From NCBI GenBank assembly GCA_012295275.1, contig CM022667.1, positions 9,565,038 through 9,595,037 on the forward strand: a DNA stretch of 30,000 nt, read 5' to 3'. Positions 1 through 9,893 of this stretch are shown piece after piece (position 1 is the stretch's first letter; the number at the start of each line of letters is the position of its first letter). The stretch comes from Chrysomallon squamiferum (Eukaryota > Mollusca > Gastropoda > Neomphalida > Peltospiridae). Under the pieces are notes generated by a model. The model saw only the letters and a program-made list of their open reading frames with translations. It was not told the DNA's origin and searched no databases. The translations under genes were made by a program, and so were the position numbers.

Positions 1-129
1 AAAAGAAATGATAAAATCTAAAGATGAAGAAATGATAAAAATGATAAAATCTAAAGGAAAAAAAATGATAAAATGGTAAAATCTAAAGATAAAACAAATG
101 ATAAAATCTAAAGATAAAGAAGTGATAAA
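1..129. repeat. Minisatellite of about 16-18 bp units
   Basis: Degenerate tandem copies of a unit close to atgataaaatctaaag. The array begins about 5 bp inside the intron that follows FHOD exon 2 (donor GT at 135-134) and runs off the left edge of the window. On the transcript strand each unit contains ctttag followed by attttatc, which looks like a weak cryptic 3' splice site. It is intronic and noncoding. Confidence 0.8.
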
Positions 130-135
130 ACTTAC

Positions 136-260
136 TGGTCCTGGAAGCCCTCGAGTTCCTCCGCCTGTTCGTCGAGTGTGGACTGAGTGTCGAGGTAGGT
201 GCCGAAGTCACCCTGCGAGCCGCTGTGGTAGCGATATATCTGTAGTGCACAGTCCTCTAG
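136..260 (-). CDS. FHOD: FHOD-family formin, second coding exon (C-terminal half of GTPase-binding domain)
   Basis: Internal exon of 125 bp, 41 codons plus two bases. The acceptor is ttgttgacag before CTAGAG and the donor is CCA before gtaagt. It enters in phase 0 and leaves in phase 2. The translation starts LEDCALQIYRYHSG and ends EEQ-like/EELEGFQD. This matches the FHOD1/FHOD3 stretch that starts LDDCTLQL, passes through YLD and ends ELEGFQ. In FHOD proteins this is the second half of the N-terminal ubiquitin-like GTPase-binding domain, just before the FH3/armadillo region. FHOD formins nucleate or bundle actin filaments in stress fibres and sarcomeres and are activated by Rho-family GTPases and ROCK. 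The start phase matches both upstream donors (8446 and 12360), so either first exon can join it in frame. An open frame of 62 codons on the plus strand over this exon is only its antisense shadow. Family assignment is by recognition of the motif; FHOD1 versus FHOD3 cannot be separated, and invertebrates usually have one FHOD gene. Confidence 0.9.
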
Positions 261-263
261 CTG

Positions 264-283
264 TCAACAAACAAACAAACAAA

Positions 284-322
<39 letters not shown>

Positions 323-345
323 AATGACAAACAAACAAATAAACT
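264..345. repeat. (AAAC)n/(AAAT)n tetranucleotide microsatellite
   Basis: About four AAAC units followed by a run of AAAT units with a short interruption. On the transcript strand it reads (ATTT)n(GTTT)n and directly supplies the pyrimidine-rich tract of the FHOD exon 2 acceptor at 261-263. Confidence 0.9.
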
Positions 346-350
346 AATAA

Positions 351-496
351 ATAAATAAATATTTAAGTATAAATATAAACATTAAATACAAATATAAATA
401 TGTAAATAAATAAATAACCACAAATAAATAAATATTTAAGTTTAAATATAAACATTAAATACAAATATAAATATGTAAATAAATAAATAACCACAA
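351..496. repeat. 73-bp unit, two near-identical tandem copies
   Basis: The motif atttaag occurs at 361 and 434, and accacaa at 417 and 490. Both give a period of 73 bp. The copies differ at about one internal base (ttaagtat versus ttaagttt), which suggests a recent duplication within AT-rich intron DNA. Confidence 0.85.
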
Positions 497-1340
497 GTAG
501 AATATTTAAATAAATAAATAAATAAATATTTAAATAAATAAATATATTTTAAAAAGCTTTTGAAATAAATATTTAAAATTTTGAAATAAACAAACAATCT
601 TTTTTTCTTTTAATGATCAACAGCAAATAATTTTTTAAATAATTAAAATAAAATGAAAGCAATTATATTTTTCTTTTCTCTTTTTTAACAAAACAAGTAT
701 ATCATTAACACAGGCTTTCCTAGTTACAAATTTTAATAATAAAATTACATCTGACATAATTAATATTTTAATTTTTAATGACATCATATCTGACAAAATA
801 AAATATTGAAAATAAACAGAGAAGCAAAAATGATTATAACAGAGATGCTTTATTGACAGCATCACTTTTGAAACTGGCAGTATTAAAACATAAAAATAAA
901 AAAATAAAAATGGGCCACATAATTATAAACTGAATAAACTGAATTAAACAAAATAAAGACAATACCTGCATAAATAATATCATTTCACTTTCCCGTGGAA
1001 ACAAAAAATATTAAAACAATTCTAAAAATCCATATATTTAAAAAACACATGTATTGAAACAAATATTGATAGATCTTGTTACCGAAAAACAAAACATGAC
1101 AACCAAGGGCTAAGTGATAATCCCAGTATGGAATAGACAGATAATCATATTATCTCAAATTCTCAAACTGTGATCCTAGCAAGATACCAGTTTTTAATAA
1201 AAACAGACAAAACTACATCTTATTTTATTTATAAACTTATGTCATGCAGATAATGTTACATGGTTTATTTTGAAACAAAAATAAATCTGGAAACCACGAA
1301 TTTATTTTTGTTTAATATCTGGCATTTGTTTATCTAATTA
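497..1340. other. AT-rich intron, no gene seen
   Basis: Part of the intron upstream of FHOD exon 2. The sequence is very AT-rich with scattered AAAT runs. No coding exon, RNA gene or clear mobile element was recognised. Confidence 0.5.
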
Positions 1341-1344
1341 TAAC

Positions 1345-1603
1345 TACTGGTACTGTTATTTTTGTTGTTATTATTGTTATTATTGTTGTTATAGTTGTTG
1401 CTATTATCATTACTGTTGTTATTAATATTATCATTATGATAGTTGTTTTTCCTATTATATTGTTATTGTTATTATTTGTTGTTGTTGTTGTTGTTGTTAT
1501 TAATATTACCATTATTAGAGTTGTCGTTCCTGTTATTATTGCTATTATTACTTTTGTAATTGTTGTTGTTCTTATTATTATTATTGTTGTCACTGTTGTC
1601 ATT
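1345..1603. repeat. Imperfect (TTA/TTG)n trinucleotide tract
   Basis: About 260 bp of interrupted ATT/GTT triplets with occasional ATC and GTC. The 90-codon minus-strand open frame across it (Thr/Ile/Asn only) is a repeat artefact. Confidence 0.9.
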
Positions 1604-1739
1604 TAAGGTTACATGAGCAGGAATTTCTAATATCAATTTATTTTATTTTATTTTGTTTTATTTTACATGTTTTTGAGGGATTATTTTTGTTTGGGGTTTA
1701 TTTTCTTAAATTATTATTTTTTTTTATCTCATTCATATT

Positions 1740-2010
1740 AATTACAAATATCTGTTTTATTATCATCATTATCATCATTATCATCATCACCACCACCTTA
1801 ATAACCATTATCATTATTGCTCATCATCATCATAATCATTAAAAATATTAATTTTTTTTAAAAATGTATTTTATTTATTTATTTGTTTATTTATTTATTT
1901 TTATTATTTTTATTTATTTATTTGTTTATTTATTTATTTTTATTATTTTTATTTATTTATTTATTTATTTATATTATTTTTATTATTTATTTTTTTATTT
2001 TTCATTAATA
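1740..2010. repeat. (ATC)n then (TTTA/TTTG)n with a 39-bp higher-order unit
   Basis: ATC/ACC triplets occupy roughly 1760-1840. From about 1865 to 1985 TTTA runs contain a repeated block: tttgtttat recurs at 1882 and 1921, a 39-bp period, with a partial third copy. Noncoding, inside the FHOD intron. Confidence 0.8.
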
Positions 2011-2389
2011 TTATTTTTTGTTTTTTTCAGCATAGGTCAAATTACCTACATAATCAAAAAATACCAACGTGTCACACTTCATAATCATGGAACATTATCA
2101 TAAATTCATTAACATAAGCATACGTAAGCATACGTGGCATTAACGGGGGTTGCTATATATAAATACACATATTACTGTACACCATCAGCTTACATCAGAA
2201 CATGATCATGCTGCTACTGCTGCACCCAAATCTCATTACATCATTCATCATCTCTGAAATGAAGTCATTAGAGAAACATCTCTTTCCAGTGGATTAAAAC
2301 CATCACATTTGCCCATTGAGCTCATTTTAATTCTAACATCTAAATTGCCAAGCAGGAAATGAAGTGATGAGAAAATTAATGACTTTAAC

Positions 2390-2745
2390 CCATTCATTTT
2401 GTAATTAAGTCCTTTAGATGTCGTTCGTGTAATAATGATGTTAGGAAAAAAAAGGAAGGAAAGAAGGAAGGAAGGAAGGAATGAAGGAAGGATAACGGAA
2501 GGAAATGTTTTATTTAATGACACACTCAATTAATTAACACATTTTAGAATTAAATCTTTAGACTGGTATTCATATGCTAATGATGATATGAAGGAAGGAA
2601 TGAAGCAAGGAAGGTGGGACGAAATCAGTGGATAAATGAAGGAAATGTTTTACTTAATGAATTTTAGAATTAAATTCTTTAGATGTCATTCTTATAATAA
2701 TTATGATGTGAAGGAAGGAATGAATGTATGAAGTAAGGAAGAAAG
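2390..2745. repeat. Three diverged copies of a 120-145 bp tandem unit, each with a GGAA tract
   Basis: The word ctttaga recurs at 2412, 2556 and about 2677. It is preceded in two copies by ggaaatgtttta (2501 and 2641) and attttagaattaaat. Each copy is followed by a taataatgatgt-like stretch and then a GGAAGGAA-type tract. Copy 2 has an extra block of about 20 bp. The order of elements is conserved, which argues for one ancestral unit rather than independent microsatellites. Confidence 0.7.
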
Positions 2746-2794
2746 GATGGAAAGAAAATGAATCTGTATATTTTAATATTAATAAACAGTTTCT

Positions 2795-3425
2795 GACAGC
2801 CAACACAAATTTCTGGTATCTAACAACTGATGATGGAAAATTAATAAATATATTAAAGTAGTGTCACTACACAATTTATTTGACATCCATAAAATTAATC
2901 AATATGTTAGTGTCATTTTACACATTTGTGGCAGTAATTGATGTTTGAAAATCAGTCACAAGCGATATTCTGACACCCAGTGACTTGCGACAGAAAATTA
3001 ATTACTGTGCTTAAATAACATCATCAAACTGATGTTCAACACCCAATAACCCGCATCAGTAAATCAATCAAATTATCTCCAGAAGTGACATCAAACAAAT
3101 AGTCAACTTGTTATAGCCTTAGTGAAAAAATTAATCAAAATGCTTTAGAAGTGACGTTAAGCAAACAGTTGACTAGTCAATGCCTAAGTCCGAAAATTAG
3201 TGAAAGTTTTTTCTAGAAGAATCATTACACAAATAGTTGACATGATATAGCCTGAGATAAAAAATAAATAAAATTAAAATTAATCAAAATATCTTTAGAA
3301 GCGCTGATAAACACATTTTTAACTTATAATAGCCTTAGATATTTTCTAAGTGTGTCTGAAAATGACATTAAACAAATAGCTGACATAACTTATAATAGCC
3401 TTAGACAGAAAATTAATCAACATTT
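2795..3425. repeat. Degenerate satellite-like array, unit about 65 bp, roughly nine copies
   Basis: Repeated order of words: ctttagaagtgacatt, aaacaaatagttgac, ttatagccttagacag, aaaattaatcaaa. The 'atagccttag' word or a variant occurs near 3113, 3179, 3245, 3330 and 3394, and related but more diverged units extend back to about 2800. Copies are strongly diverged and partly indel-shifted, so the array is old. Confidence 0.7.
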
Positions 3426-3429
3426 TTTT

Positions 3430-3780
3430 ACAGTGTTGTCATGATTTGTGAATCATGGTGAAATATCTTGGAAATTCCAATTTCTTAATTATTTAAAAAT
3501 AAAAACAAAATAAAAAAGACTATTTTTAGAACAAATTATTGATTACAAAGTTTAACTTCACTGCAGGGGAAATAATTATTATTATTTTTTTTAATTTTTT
3601 TTTTATTTAAGACTTTAATAATAAATAAATTAAGCAGAAATCTGGAATTGTTAAAAAATTAAAATGTGTTTGGACTACCAAAAGTATGCATTAACATGAA
3701 ATAAATAGTTTGCAAGCCTGTGATAGGAATTTAGACAAAACTTTATTACAACAACCTCAGATATATTTCAACAACTTCAA
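3430..3780. other. AT-rich intron, no gene seen
   Basis: FHOD intron. Poly-T and AT-rich stretches only; no exon-like sequence found. Confidence 0.5.
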
Positions 3781-3783
3781 TTT

Positions 3784-4065
3784 ACCTGGAATACCTGTGT
3801 TTGTGGGGGATATGTGCATGCATGCAGTCTATAACAGTTGAAGTTTACACTGTAAACAGGTTTCTCAAAGCAAACAGACTGAACTTTATCTGGCCACTTT
3901 TGAATATCTCGTTAGTTTCACCTGCATATTTGTCTATTTACCTGTGCATCTAGTATTACCTGTATGTCTACATTGTATATGTACTGTCATTATTTCACCT
4001 GCATGTCTGGTCTTTTACACAGGTACCTAGATTTACAAACACACCTAATTGCACCTGCGTTCATT
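3784..4065. repeat. Loose ACCTG-containing minisatellite, period about 18-20 bp
   Basis: acctg or a close variant starts at 3784, 3793, 3920, 3940, 3958, 3997, 4025, 4043 and 4053. From 3920 to 3997 the spacing is 20, 18 and 39 (two units). Many copies continue with tgcatNT-like sequence. The array is weak and partly degenerate. Confidence 0.45.
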
Positions 4066-4224
4066 TATATGCCCTGGTTTACCGTAACTTACAGGTATAA
4101 CTTTTATTACATATCTGAAAAACATTAATGTTTCAATGTGAGATATATGTAAATGTGTCTTATGTAATTTTATTTACACTGTTTGTGAAAATAATGTGAA
4201 TCTGATACTCTTGTATTTATAAAG

Positions 4225-4470
4225 CAAATCACGAGAGAAAGAGAGAACAGAGAAAGACAAAGAAATAAATATAAAGAGACTTTCTGAGAGAGAGAGAAAG
4301 AAAGAAAAAACAGTCATACAGAAAAAGATAGAGAGACCAGGAAAGAGAACAAGAAACTCCCCTGCACAAACCCCCCAATAAAAACTACAAAAAACAACAA
4401 AAAAACAACAACAGAAAGATAAAAAGAGGCAAATAAAAACAAAAGAGTGAAAGAAAGACATGTACACTAA
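4225..4470. repeat. Purine-rich GA/AAAC tract
   Basis: AGAGA, GAAAGAAAG and AAACAACA runs. The 123-codon minus-strand open frame here is a pyrimidine-tract artefact (Phe/Ser/Leu-rich). Confidence 0.7.
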
Positions 4471-4504
4471 TGAATTACTAAATGCCATAATTTCTCTGTA
4501 AACG

Positions 4505-4582
4505 CATCGTTCGTGGGTTTCGACCCAGCAAGCTCCCTCACACACCTGATGTGAACAGTGTAACCACTACAAGGCTGATGAT
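4505..4582 (-). repeat. tRNA-like SINE fragment
   Basis: Read on the minus strand, the segment contains gtagtggttacactg followed by gggtcgaaaccc (plus-strand 4515-4526). The latter is close to the tRNA/Pol III B-box consensus GGTTCGANNCC. Only the tRNA-like head is apparent and it does not fold into an intact tRNA by eye. A degenerate tRNA-derived SINE head is the best reading. Confidence 0.45.
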
Positions 4583-4599
4583 GATAGAGATTTTCTATT

Positions 4600-5330
4600 T
4601 ACTGCTGCTGGTAAATCTATACACAGAGTAACAGATGTCTGGAATGTTCAGCAAGACAGAAAAACAACAAATCATGTCGCCTTTTTATGTTTGGTTTTAG
4701 TATTGAATGACGTTTATTTTCACTTGTATGTATGAGGAATATGTATTTATTTTCAGTGGTTTTATTTGTGGATGTCGTTTTTTTTAGATAGGGTTATTTT
4801 TTATTATCTTTGTTAATGTTGTTTCTTTTTCTTAAAAAGCTTCCTTTTTTTTAGTTTATTTTTTTAAGTTTATTTATTTATTAATTATTTCTTTATTTTT
4901 TTTTTTGATTATTATTATTATTATTTTTAATTTTTAATTTAATTTTATTTATTATTATTATTATTATTGATATTATTATTATTATTTTATTTACTTAGGA
5001 TATGAGTTTTGTGACATAAATATTTTTAAATGAATTCATTTTAAAATAGATACTTTTCACACAGAAATTCATTATGTATCAATGTTTGATATTATTATTG
5101 TTATTCATGGGGAAGCTAAACCTTTTTGATATATTTCATTGAACTCAAACAATAATTTTTCCTTATATGTTATAAATTTTGTCTCCATGAAATCAAAACA
5201 TTCCATTAGTTAATTAACCTTTAAAAACTGAAGTCAAAAAGCCAGCAGTTAATGAAAGTGGATCCTTTTCCAAAACTTTCTATTTTAAATAAATAAATTA
5301 ATTAATTAATTAATTAATTTAAAATTTCTA
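4600..5330. other. AT-rich intron with ATT and AATT runs, no gene seen
   Basis: FHOD intron. Poly-T/ATT runs lie at 4860-4990 and an (AATT)n run at about 5290-5322. No coding exon recognised. Confidence 0.5.
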
Positions 5331-5339
5331 ACAGAAATA

Positions 5340-5490
5340 CTAACAGAAAATTGAATTAGATAGATGAAAGAGTGTAACGTGCACACAACTTCAGAATTAG
5401 TCTAATAGCTGTATGAGGATTTGAACCCAATACCAGCTGATGCCTTAACTATTTTTACCTATTTAAAGAAACCAAAGATGTCCTATCAAA
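5340..5490 (-). repeat. Dispersed repeat copy A with tRNA B-box-like motif
   Basis: Shares an ordered set of words with the copy at 5535-5720: aattaga..gat.gaagag, ttcagaattag, gatttgaaccc (5418-5428) and ataccagct, then tgtcctat. The gatttgaaccc word is the reverse complement of a degenerate Pol III B box, so a minus-strand tRNA-derived SINE is likely. Confidence 0.5.
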
Positions 5491-5534
5491 AAACAAACAA
5501 AAAAACACACAGACACAGACATATATAATGGAGT

Positions 5535-5720
5535 TTCTTGTTGATTTATAAACAATTAGATGGAAGAGAAAACCAAATGGTCTTATCGTTTCAAAATTAG
5601 CAATGTGAAATGGCAGACATGAAGATTTGAACCTAGTACCAGCCAGTATTATTATGGCTGACAGCTTAAACATTATACGTCCTATTTTAAGAAAACCAAA
5701 AACTATACATCTTCTTGTTC
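5535..5720 (-). repeat. Dispersed repeat copy B with tRNA B-box-like motif
   Basis: Second, diverged copy in the same orientation as 5340-5490: aattagatggaagag, tttcaaaattag, gatttgaacct (5624-5634), agtaccagcc, then cgtcctat and aagaaaacc. The 108-codon minus-strand open frame across it resembles no protein I know. Confidence 0.5.
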
Positions 5721-5929
5721 CTCTGTTAAACAAATTTATCTTAACAGGTGTTGAACAACCTTGCGGACTAACATAAACCATCCAGCAAGAATATCAATTT
5801 GTAGATAGGTCCCACCATCCAGAGATAAAATTTATTTTCTGTTTCCCTTCCTCTCCTGCTATCAAGTTATCTCTAGACTCAGATAAAAGTGACTCGTGTT
5901 TCAAGGTTTTGCCTTATTACTGCAGCGAA

Positions 5930-7130
5930 GGAAATGCAGCTTTAGCAGACGCAAGAAAATATAATTTCTGGATTAAATTTATTTGATGGACAATTTTAAA
6001 ATGGCTATCTATTTTCAGAAGGTCTGATTTGTTTCAGCCTGTTTGACAAGAACAAAAATAGATTTATTACCCTGCAAAATGATGTAAGTTTAGAAAACTT
6101 TTTTTTTTTTTTTTTTTGAATGAATTTTGAATTAAAAGTGGGTAGCATAAGATTGGTTGGATATTTGGACACCTGCCCACCATAGTCAGTATCTTTGGTA
6201 TTATTACTGTAATATAATAATTAATAGTATAGGTAATTAACTACATATACATTAGATTTAATGGTGTAAAGATTGACATTTTAAATGGCCTAAACATTTT
6301 CACATGACTTGACAAGATAAAAAAATACAAGGTTATGGTGACTTCCTGCTTAGAAAAATATGTGTTACAAATTTCAAGAATGAATTCTGGATTAAATAAC
6401 AAAATCAAAATGGCTGTCTAGTTTGACAGCATTAAATCCTGATATATTTTGTATATTATTGTGCAAAGATAAAATTTCACTATTGAGCAGACGACAAGAA
6501 TAAACACTGGAGATTAAATTTATGACAGACAAAGTTGGTTACTTTGAATCTGACGAGACTAAAATATGATACAACGTTTTGGCATAATGTTGTAACTTTC
6601 TGTATTTGGATTATGAATAATGAATTATGTTCAGATGGCTGAAAACAAATGGGTTTAATACATTTACAGACATACATACAAACATACATACATACATACA
6701 TACATACATACATACATACATACATACTTATATATATACGTATATATTCATTTGTATTTATGTATATATATATTATTCTTTTTTTTTCTCTATTTATTAT
6801 CAAAGGATACATAGAATAAATCATAAATCAAAGATTAAATTTCAGACAGACAAAGTAAAAATAACTGAAAAGATATGACTTAGAAGATACAAACAGACAT
6901 CATCTGTGTATTAATGCTCAAAGATAACAGTTTTAAGATTTTTGACATAAATGCCAGATTAAATTTAAGATGGATGAAATAAAAATGTTACATTCTTTTC
7001 AGCAAATTTTAATAGATAAAAACAAATTTCTTACTTCAGTTAAACATAATACACTTGTGTAGACCTTGAAAACTAAAACTTGAATTAAATTAAGATAAAC
7101 AAAATAAACACTGTTTTTAGTTCATGAGCG
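5930..7130. repeat. Degenerate tandem array, unit about 124 bp, eight or nine copies
   Basis: A core of gattaaattt..gacagacaaa.taaaaatg recurs. Core positions are about 5971, 6130, 6252, 6390, 6512, 6833, 6957 and 7083. Spacings are mostly 122-138 bp; the longer gap 6512-6833 contains a CATA microsatellite. The best-matched cores are 6512, 6833 and 6957. Individual copies are heavily diverged, so this is an old array inside the FHOD intron. Confidence 0.65.
6669..6728. repeat. (CATA)n microsatellite
   Basis: About 14 CATA units, embedded in the 124-bp array. Open frames on both strands across it are artefacts. Confidence 0.95.
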
Positions 7131-8445
7131 GTAAGTTAAAAATAGTTGTCATTCAAATACAGTTTAAAATTTAATATAGTTTCAGTTAGATAAATGTATT
7201 TACCAAATATTTTAATCCTATATTAGTTGTTAATTAAAACTCTGTGAAATGAAATAGCAAGACAAAAAATAATGATAATATTAATTAAAATATAATAAAC
7301 CTTTCTTTAAACTTCATATTTAATACATTTTAAATATAATCAGTTTTTAATTTTATTCTGCATCAAGTTCTACATAGTTACTAGTCAGATCATAATTAAA
7401 AATGTTCAGAGATCTTGTAAAATATGACAACTTTTAATTTCTGATGTAATTCAGACACTGCAGGTAACTGTATTTTTAATGAAATTACTCAAATTTAATA
7501 ATTAGTATTGTTTTATGCATTATTAATATTTCTAAAGTGAACAATATACTTAAAAACATTCTTTCTATTGCTTTACTGAACACTAATATTCAACATATTT
7601 AAATAATAATAAATACATTCAAGTTTGTTTGAAATTGCAGACACCATCATTAATGACAATAAATTCATAAAAACTTTATCTGTTAATTATAAAATGATCC
7701 TGGTCAGATTACTTACATCACACACAGACTAAATAACAGCATATTTATATTATTAATTCATTAACTTAATTATTCTTATATCAACATAATATGACAGCAC
7801 TTAATTGAATATTAATGAAAATGTCACTCAGTTTAATTAAAATGAAATTAACATATGTATGTACATAACATACATATGCACATATATTAACTTTAAAAAT
7901 ATTATTAATAAGGTGTTAAGATTATATTTCAATGTTACGTTAAAAAAAATAATAATAATAATAAAAAACGTTTATTTATTTTTAGCCTTAAGTGCTAGGG
8001 ATCTCTCAATAGCTCAATCATTTCCGGAAAATACGTAACAAACGACACGCCCTATTACTTTCAGACATCGAAAGAAAAAGTAAACGGAAAATTAAGTCCT
8101 TCAATTAAACCACCTAAGTTTTACACAGAAACATTAATAAAGGATTAAATCCACTTTAATTTACTGCGTTCCGTTAAACATGTAATTCAAGAAGGAAAAT
8201 ATATAAAGTTATTTTTAAAAAGTTTCTCCGTCTTTAATAAATTTAAACTGGGAAATAACACCCAGAGAAAAGTCAATTTAAAAGCCATCACTAAAGTCAT
8301 TATTACAGTTTCGACTAATACATTATCTCAGGTAATATTTTATGATAAGGTAAAAATAGTTGACGTGGTTTGTTTACACCTGGTGACTGGTCACTTCTTT
8401 TGATGTTCGGAAATGCAAATACACGAAGACACAACAGGCACTCAC
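7131..8445. other. AT-rich intron, no gene seen
   Basis: FHOD intron 1, directly downstream of the short-form first exon donor. It becomes less repetitive and slightly more GC-rich above about 7985. No coding exon recognised. Confidence 0.5.
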
Positions 8446-8613
8446 CTTATGCGGAGCGGAAAGAAGTTTGATTAATCCTGGTAGTTGGTTAATTAACGTA
8501 ACATTATCCAGAAATGTGTAGTTAGGCGGCCGGGTCGGTTCTGGATAATTTGTGTTTGAAAACGGGTCCCGATCGTCTAAGTATTGAACCCGACAAGTGA
8601 ATGTCGCCATCAT
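8446..8613 (-). CDS. FHOD: FHOD-family formin, first coding exon of the canonical (short) form
   Basis: Starts at ATGATGGCG; the second ATG (8610-8608, followed by GCG) gives MATFTCRVQYLDDRDPF, continuing NTNYPEPTRPPNYTF. This is the hallmark FHOD1/FHOD3 N-terminus (vertebrate form M-A-T-L-x-C-R-V-Q, then DPF..NFPEP.RPP). From 8610 the exon contributes 55 codons and ends CAT AAG before gtgagt, a strong donor in phase 0. It encodes the first strands and helix of the GTPase-binding domain; the remainder of the domain is in exon 2 at 136-260, about 8.2 kb away. An in-frame TGA lies about 25 bases upstream of the TTG that opens the longer frame, and there is no ATG before 8613, so upstream sequence is 5' UTR and this is a true start exon. 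The protein is expected to be a cytosolic actin-assembly factor regulated by Rho-family GTPases and ROCK. Confidence 0.92.
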
Positions 8614-9525
8614 GAAATCGATTTCTTCTCTGCCCTGTGACCCGCAGTCACCTTTGACATTCGCATATTCTTGCGCCAAATACTCAAACTGTCACCACAG
8701 CCACTAAAATACTTCGTTTGTGCAAGGAATCTAATATACAACTAGACCTGAATGCTGGTATCTAATTTAAGCTTACCGATCATATTACACGCGTTAATGA
8801 TAAAATATATATCACACGAAAGTTCAAAAGAAGCTTAGGTCCCGAGTTAATGTCGATCTATTTCAAGACACCAGTCAGCAATCACGAATGTTTAAAATTT
8901 CATTTTAACCGATTTAAAGGTGGTTATAATGTAATTTTAATTAATTATCTTAATTAATATATATATATATATACACAACAAATATTATGTATTATAAATA
9001 GTATTACATGTTCTGAATGTACTGGTGTGCCTTTATTTATTTATTTATTTATTCATTATTACTGCTACAACAGCATATTCATAAATTCGTAAAAGAGTTC
9101 AAACGGTTGGTAAATAATCTATCTAATTATGAATCTACATAATTATATACATATAAATACATGCATTTGTGTGTGTGTATCTGCAGTAGTCACTATTGCA
9201 CTAACAGAACGTAAATAATACGTTTATGCATTTGTATTAAAATGCATATCAATGCATGTGTATGTGTGTCTGTATACACACACACACACATACACACGTC
9301 CACTTATACGTGAATACATACATACAAATATATACGTTTGTGTGTGCGCGCTTATGCAAGTATGTATAATGTTATGTATGCATTATTTGTTTATGTTTCG
9401 AGGAATTTGTCGCAACGCCGTTGTTGTTGTTATTTTATTTATCCATCGAGCTTATTTGCCATCTTACATATATACTCTGCATTGCAATGAACAAAAACAC
9501 TGTGTTGTTTAATAAAAATGTCGCT
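8614..9525. other. Sequence upstream of short FHOD start; 5' UTR/promoter plus microsatellites
   Basis: Immediately upstream on the minus strand is 5' UTR of unknown length. Farther out are (AT)n at about 8956-8972, (TTTA)n at 9033-9055, TG and CA runs at 9168-9180 and 9275-9292. No exon recognised. I cannot place a transcription start. Confidence 0.5.
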
Positions 9526-9530
9526 TTCCC

Positions 9531-9617
9531 GTTACGTAACGTCAAAACTGGTTTTTGACATTTACGGAGAAAGGTCAGAAGATTATTTAAATCAGCAGTC
9601 ACGTGCACGTGTAAACA
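9531..9617. promoter_or_regulatory. Cluster of palindromic transcription-factor-like motifs about 0.9-1 kb upstream of the short FHOD start
   Basis: gttacgtaac at 9531-9540 is a perfect 10-bp palindrome matching the PAR-bZIP/E4BP4 D-box consensus RTTAYGTAAY. cacgtgcacgtg at 9600-9611 is a perfect 12-bp palindrome holding two CACGTG E-boxes, followed by a forkhead-like gtaaaca. The motif matches are seen; regulatory function is inference. Confidence 0.35.
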
Positions 9618-9828
9618 AACATCAAAGGAGACGACGAGATGTGTTGATCATATAATACACATAATGTGTTTCAATTTTAGTCTGTTTCAGAATAAATTGC
9701 CAAAATTGTGGAGAAAAATTACAGAATGGTGACTGTGTAAAAATTCACCGAGGTTCATGATGATATTTAATTTATAAATAAATAGCAAAACTCTGTTTTA
9801 AGTGTTCACTTATTTATAATAATAATAA

Positions 9829-9842
9829 AATGATGATGATGA

Positions 9843-9883
<41 letters not shown>

Positions 9884-9893
9884 CATCATCATC

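Noticed and set aside
98-286. 62-codon plus-strand open frame
   Set aside because: Antisense of FHOD exon 2; the minus-strand reading matches the FHOD family and has both splice sites.
5455-5781. 108-codon minus-strand open frame as a gene
   Set aside because: It spans a repeat with a tRNA-like motif; no known domain, and the sister repeat copy is not open.
8614-8679. In-frame N-terminal extension of the short FHOD exon
   Set aside because: It contains no ATG (begins at TTG) and an in-frame stop lies just upstream, so it is 5' UTR.
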